Source: Ignavibacteriota bacterium (lineage in GTDB: Bacteria; Bacteroidota; Ignavibacteria; Tepidaquicellales; Tepidaquicellaceae). From it: 17,784 bases of DNA. The notes below the pieces were generated by a model. That model was not told the origin of the DNA. It did no database searches and saw only the letters and a list, made by a program, of their open reading frames with translations. Position 1 is the first letter of the stretch. Each line of letters begins with the position of its first letter. The stretch is from the NCBI GenBank assembly GCA_003135995.1, contig PNBM01000144.1, positions 1-17,784 on the forward strand, in the 5' to 3' direction. Made by a program: the position numbers and the translations under genes. Positions 15,844-17,784 of the stretch are shown in pieces.

Positions 15844-16204
15844 TTTCCTCCTTTTGTTGGATTTCTTTACCTCTCATTCCATTAGAGTACAAAATTCCGC
15901 AAACCTCAAACATATGTTTGTCGGTTGTCAGGAGCGGGATGTTTTTACAATCAGCTTCTTCAATCATTTCCGCGCCGGGTTCTTTACCGGACACGAAAAT
16001 AATTCCCTGCAAATCCATAATTTCAGAGACCTGTAATACCTGCTGGTTGACTAAACCCGTAATTAACAAAGAACCAATCTTGCAAGATTTCAAAACATCG
16101 CTCATCATATCAGCGGCATAAACGTAGTTAATATCCTTATCAAGCAATGTTTCACTTGTTTTGCTATTACATGACAAAATATTTATTATTTCTTTTAGCT
16201 GCAT
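15797..16204 (-). CDS. DRTGG-domain protein, second copy (upstream)
   Basis: A 135-residue protein from the ATG at 16204, resembling the DRTGG protein at 13629-13958. Shared features are the LLDKDINYVYAADMMSDVL region, internal beta strands and the end TDKHMFEVCGILYSNG. A charged tail of about 25 residues follows, encoded in the stretch overlapping the RsbW-like gene. A GTG at 16219 is possible, but it would overlap the upstream HdrA-N stop, whereas ATG 16204 follows that TAA by one base. Probably a regulatory ligand sensor without kinase activity. Confidence 0.78.
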   Translation of the reverse strand: MQLKEIINILSCNSKTSETLLDKDINYVYAADMMSDVLKSCKIGSLLITGLVNQQVLQVSEIMDLQGIIFVSGKEPGAEMIEEADCKNIPLLTTDKHMFEVCGILYSNGMRGKEIQQKEENGGRDTLQSVIPDKR

Positions 16205-16205
16205 A

Positions 16206-17060
16206 TTATTTTTTCTCACTAATTAAATTGTCACCAATTACAATCTGTCTTCTTGACGGAATTTTTGAAGCCGGGCAATGGCTCCAGCACTGACCACAGC
16301 CCGTGCATTTATCAGTATCGACGAATCTTGATTTTTTCTTTATTTTAACTTTAAAATGTCCGAGATAGCCTGAAACAGAAACAACTTCAGACCACGAAAA
16401 GAGTTTTATATTTTCCCTATGACCTACAGATACCATTTTTGGTGTTAAGATACAGGCGGAGCAATCGAGAGTCGGAAATGTTTTATCAAACATAGCCATT
16501 TTACCTCCGACGGACGGTTCTTTTTCTACAAGGAAAACATTATTACCTGAATCCGCAATTTCAAGTGCTGCCTGGATTCCTGAAATACCCGCACCAATAA
16601 TAAGAGTATCAAGATTTATTTTTTCTTTACGGACTTCGAGAGGCACCTGGAATGCAACACGGCTGACAGCAGCGTTGGCGTGCGATTTAGCTTTCAATGT
16701 TGCCTGGTCTTTATTGCTGTGAACCCAAGAGCAGTGTTCCCTTATATTAGCCATCTGGAAGAGGAACCTGTTAAGACCGGCTTTTTCGCAGCAATTTTTG
16801 AATGTTAATTCGTGCATAAGCGGAGAGCATGCAGCGACGACAACTCTGTTCAGGCGATTTGATTTAATTGCATTCTTAATCAGGTCCTGTCCGGGGTCGG
16901 AGCACATAAATTTGTAATCTTTTGAAACGACTACATTCGGAAGTGTTGCAATGTAATCCCTGACGTCGGCAACATTTACGGTGGAGGAAATATTTACGCC
17001 GCAATGGCAGATAAAAAATCCAATCCTGACTTCACCGTTCGTTTTTTCTTCTTTGCTCAT
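16206..17060 (-). CDS. hdrA: N-terminal half of HdrA (flavin-binding half) as a separate gene
   Basis: The 284-residue protein matches the first half of HdrA only. Residues 11-140 are the N-terminal domain (FFICHCG, CSDPGQDLI, AACSPLMHE, REHCSWVH). Residues 152-265 begin the thioredoxin-reductase-like fold with the FAD motif GAGISG (156-161), FLVEKEPSVGGKMA and FPTLDCSACILTPKM. The inserted ferredoxin contributes one cluster (CTGCGQC...C: Cys252, 255, 258, 262). The protein then ends after SRRQIVIGDNLISEKK, where full HdrA would run into the second cluster and the rest of the reductase fold. The missing remainder begins at about residue 195 of the fusion at 7799-9562. FAD is the electron-bifurcating cofactor in HdrA. 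The stop TAA is not followed by HdrA sequence in another frame, so this is not a simple frameshift. Confidence 0.9.
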   Translation of the reverse strand: MSKEEKTNGEVRIGFFICHCGVNISSTVNVADVRDYIATLPNVVVSKDYKFMCSDPGQDLIKNAIKSNRLNRVVVAACSPLMHELTFKNCCEKAGLNRFLFQMANIREHCSWVHSNKDQATLKAKSHANAAVSRVAFQVPLEVRKEKINLDTLIIGAGISGIQAALEIADSGNNVFLVEKEPSVGGKMAMFDKTFPTLDCSACILTPKMVSVGHRENIKLFSWSEVVSVSGYLGHFKVKIKKKSRFVDTDKCTGCGQCWSHCPASKIPSRRQIVIGDNLISEKK

Positions 17061-17107
17061 AAGATTTAAATTATCTTTTTAAAATCTTTTAAAATATCAA
17101 ACTTATT

Positions 17108-17784
17108 TTACTGATGTACCAATGTTCCATTTAACTTTAAACCCGGTGTAAGATTTTTGTTAATACCCAGTTCTTTTTCCGAAAATCCAAATGCCAAGCC
17201 TAGAACCTGTGTGAAAAACAGGATCGGCAAATTGAAATTTGTTTTATACGTCTTATTAATAATGCCCTGATATGCTTCAAGATTCATCTGGCAAAGAGGG
17301 CAGGTTGTAACAATACAATTTGCCTGATTATTTACCGCTGATTCAATAATTTCTTTTGATAATTTTAGTGCTACGTCTTCATAGGTGGTCATAAGCATTC
17401 CGCCGCAGCATTTAACTTTCATCGGATAGTAAACATTTTCCGCGCCGATAGCAGAGAATAGATTATCCATCGTCATTGGTTCTTCGGTATCGTCGAAACC
17501 CCTTTCCGGTCTGACAATCTGGCAGCCGTAATAATTTGCAATTTTCAATCCTTCAAGAGGGTGTTTTACTTTCTCTTTAATTTTTTCCAATCCGATATCA
17601 TTTATCAGTACATCGAGAGGATGCCTGACATTGACTGTTAAATTATAACTCAAGCCGCCTTCTTTCAGGCATTCATTAATTTTCTCGTGAAGTTCCGGAA
17701 GTTCTTTCAGGTACCTGTGAGTTTTTGAAAGAATCGTATAACATGAACTGCAGGGAGCAATCACATCCCTTTTATGTTTTTCGG
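17108..17784 (-). CDS. hdrB: HdrB-like subunit with CCG domains (5' end outside window)
   Basis: The frame stays open to the window edge; a GTG at 17764 lies inside the gene, preceded by in-frame KHKRD. Visible cysteines match the HdrB non-cubane cluster ligands: APCSSC completes the first CCG motif. The whole second CCG motif follows: YYGCQIVRP, KCCGGML, and TCPLC followed by QMNLEAYQ. The N-terminal part with the first GC and CCG cysteines, probably about 75 residues, is missing at the right. HdrB forms the catalytic site that reduces heterodisulfide in methanogens; in bacteria the acceptor is often unknown. It precedes the HdrA N-half by 47 bp. An HdrC partner is expected just outside the window. 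Confidence 0.92.
   Translation of the reverse strand, partial: EKHKRDVIAPCSSCYTILSKTHRYLKELPELHEKINECLKEGGLSYNLTVNVRHPLDVLINDIGLEKIKEKVKHPLEGLKIANYYGCQIVRPERGFDDTEEPMTMDNLFSAIGAENVYYPMKVKCCGGMLMTTYEDVALKLSKEIIESAVNNQANCIVTTCPLCQMNLEAYQGIINKTYKTNFNLPILFFTQVLGLAFGFSEKELGINKNLTPGLKLNGTLVHQ

Noticed and set aside
16206..17060. HdrA N-half as a simple frameshifted or truncated pseudogene
   Set aside because: No HdrA C-terminal sequence follows in any frame; the next gene is a tightly coupled DRTGG gene. The complementary half is intact in the fusion gene.

Overview
The window is AT-rich and almost entirely coding. Codon use and the gene families (Mvh/Hdr, HydBC-type diaphorase, IS200-like TnpA of the Bacteroidota type) suggest an anaerobic bacterium, perhaps from the Ignavibacteria/Bacteroidota-Chlorobiota neighbourhood. 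That placement is a guess from gene style; no rRNA or other phylogenetic marker is present.

Layout. (1) 1-926, plus strand: the tail of an unidentified gene, then a secreted alpha/beta hydrolase. (2) 927-1422: a gene-poor, AT-rich spacer. (3) 1423-4050, plus strand: a membrane PAS-PAS histidine kinase interrupted by one in-frame TAA. (4) 4051-4261: five short hairpins in both orientations that behave like REP elements. (5) 4261-4707, minus strand: a small Y1 (IS200/RAYT-like) transposase. (6) 4714-17784, minus strand: one long, tightly packed operon running off the right edge.

The operon in transcription order (right to left): hdrB (5' end outside the window), N-terminal half of HdrA, DRTGG protein, RsbW-like ATPase, [FeFe]-hydrogenase-like iron-sulfur protein, 55-bp tandem repeats, second DRTGG protein, PHP phosphoesterase, GHKL ATPase, NuoE/HydC, thioredoxin-like [2Fe-2S] ferredoxin, NuoF/HydB, a HoxU/NuoG-HdrA(C-terminal half) fusion, MvhD, [NiFe]-hydrogenase small subunit (MvhG), [NiFe]-hydrogenase large subunit (MvhA), then the transposase.

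How they fit together (inference): MvhAG oxidises or produces H2 and MvhD passes electrons to the HdrA part. NuoF/NuoE form an NAD(P)H-active flavin module. HdrB carries non-cubane cluster motifs for a disulfide-type or other acceptor. The set looks like a flavin-based electron-bifurcating complex that merges HydABC-type and Hdr/Mvh-type architectures. The striking point is that HdrA is encoded as two complementary pieces about 6.6 kb apart. The break falls inside the inserted ferredoxin domain, and the second piece is fused behind a HoxU/NuoG-like iron-sulfur module. The DRTGG, PHP, GHKL and RsbW-like genes plus the degenerate [FeFe]-hydrogenase-like protein look like an embedded redox-sensing or regulatory cassette of the kind seen near HydABC operons.
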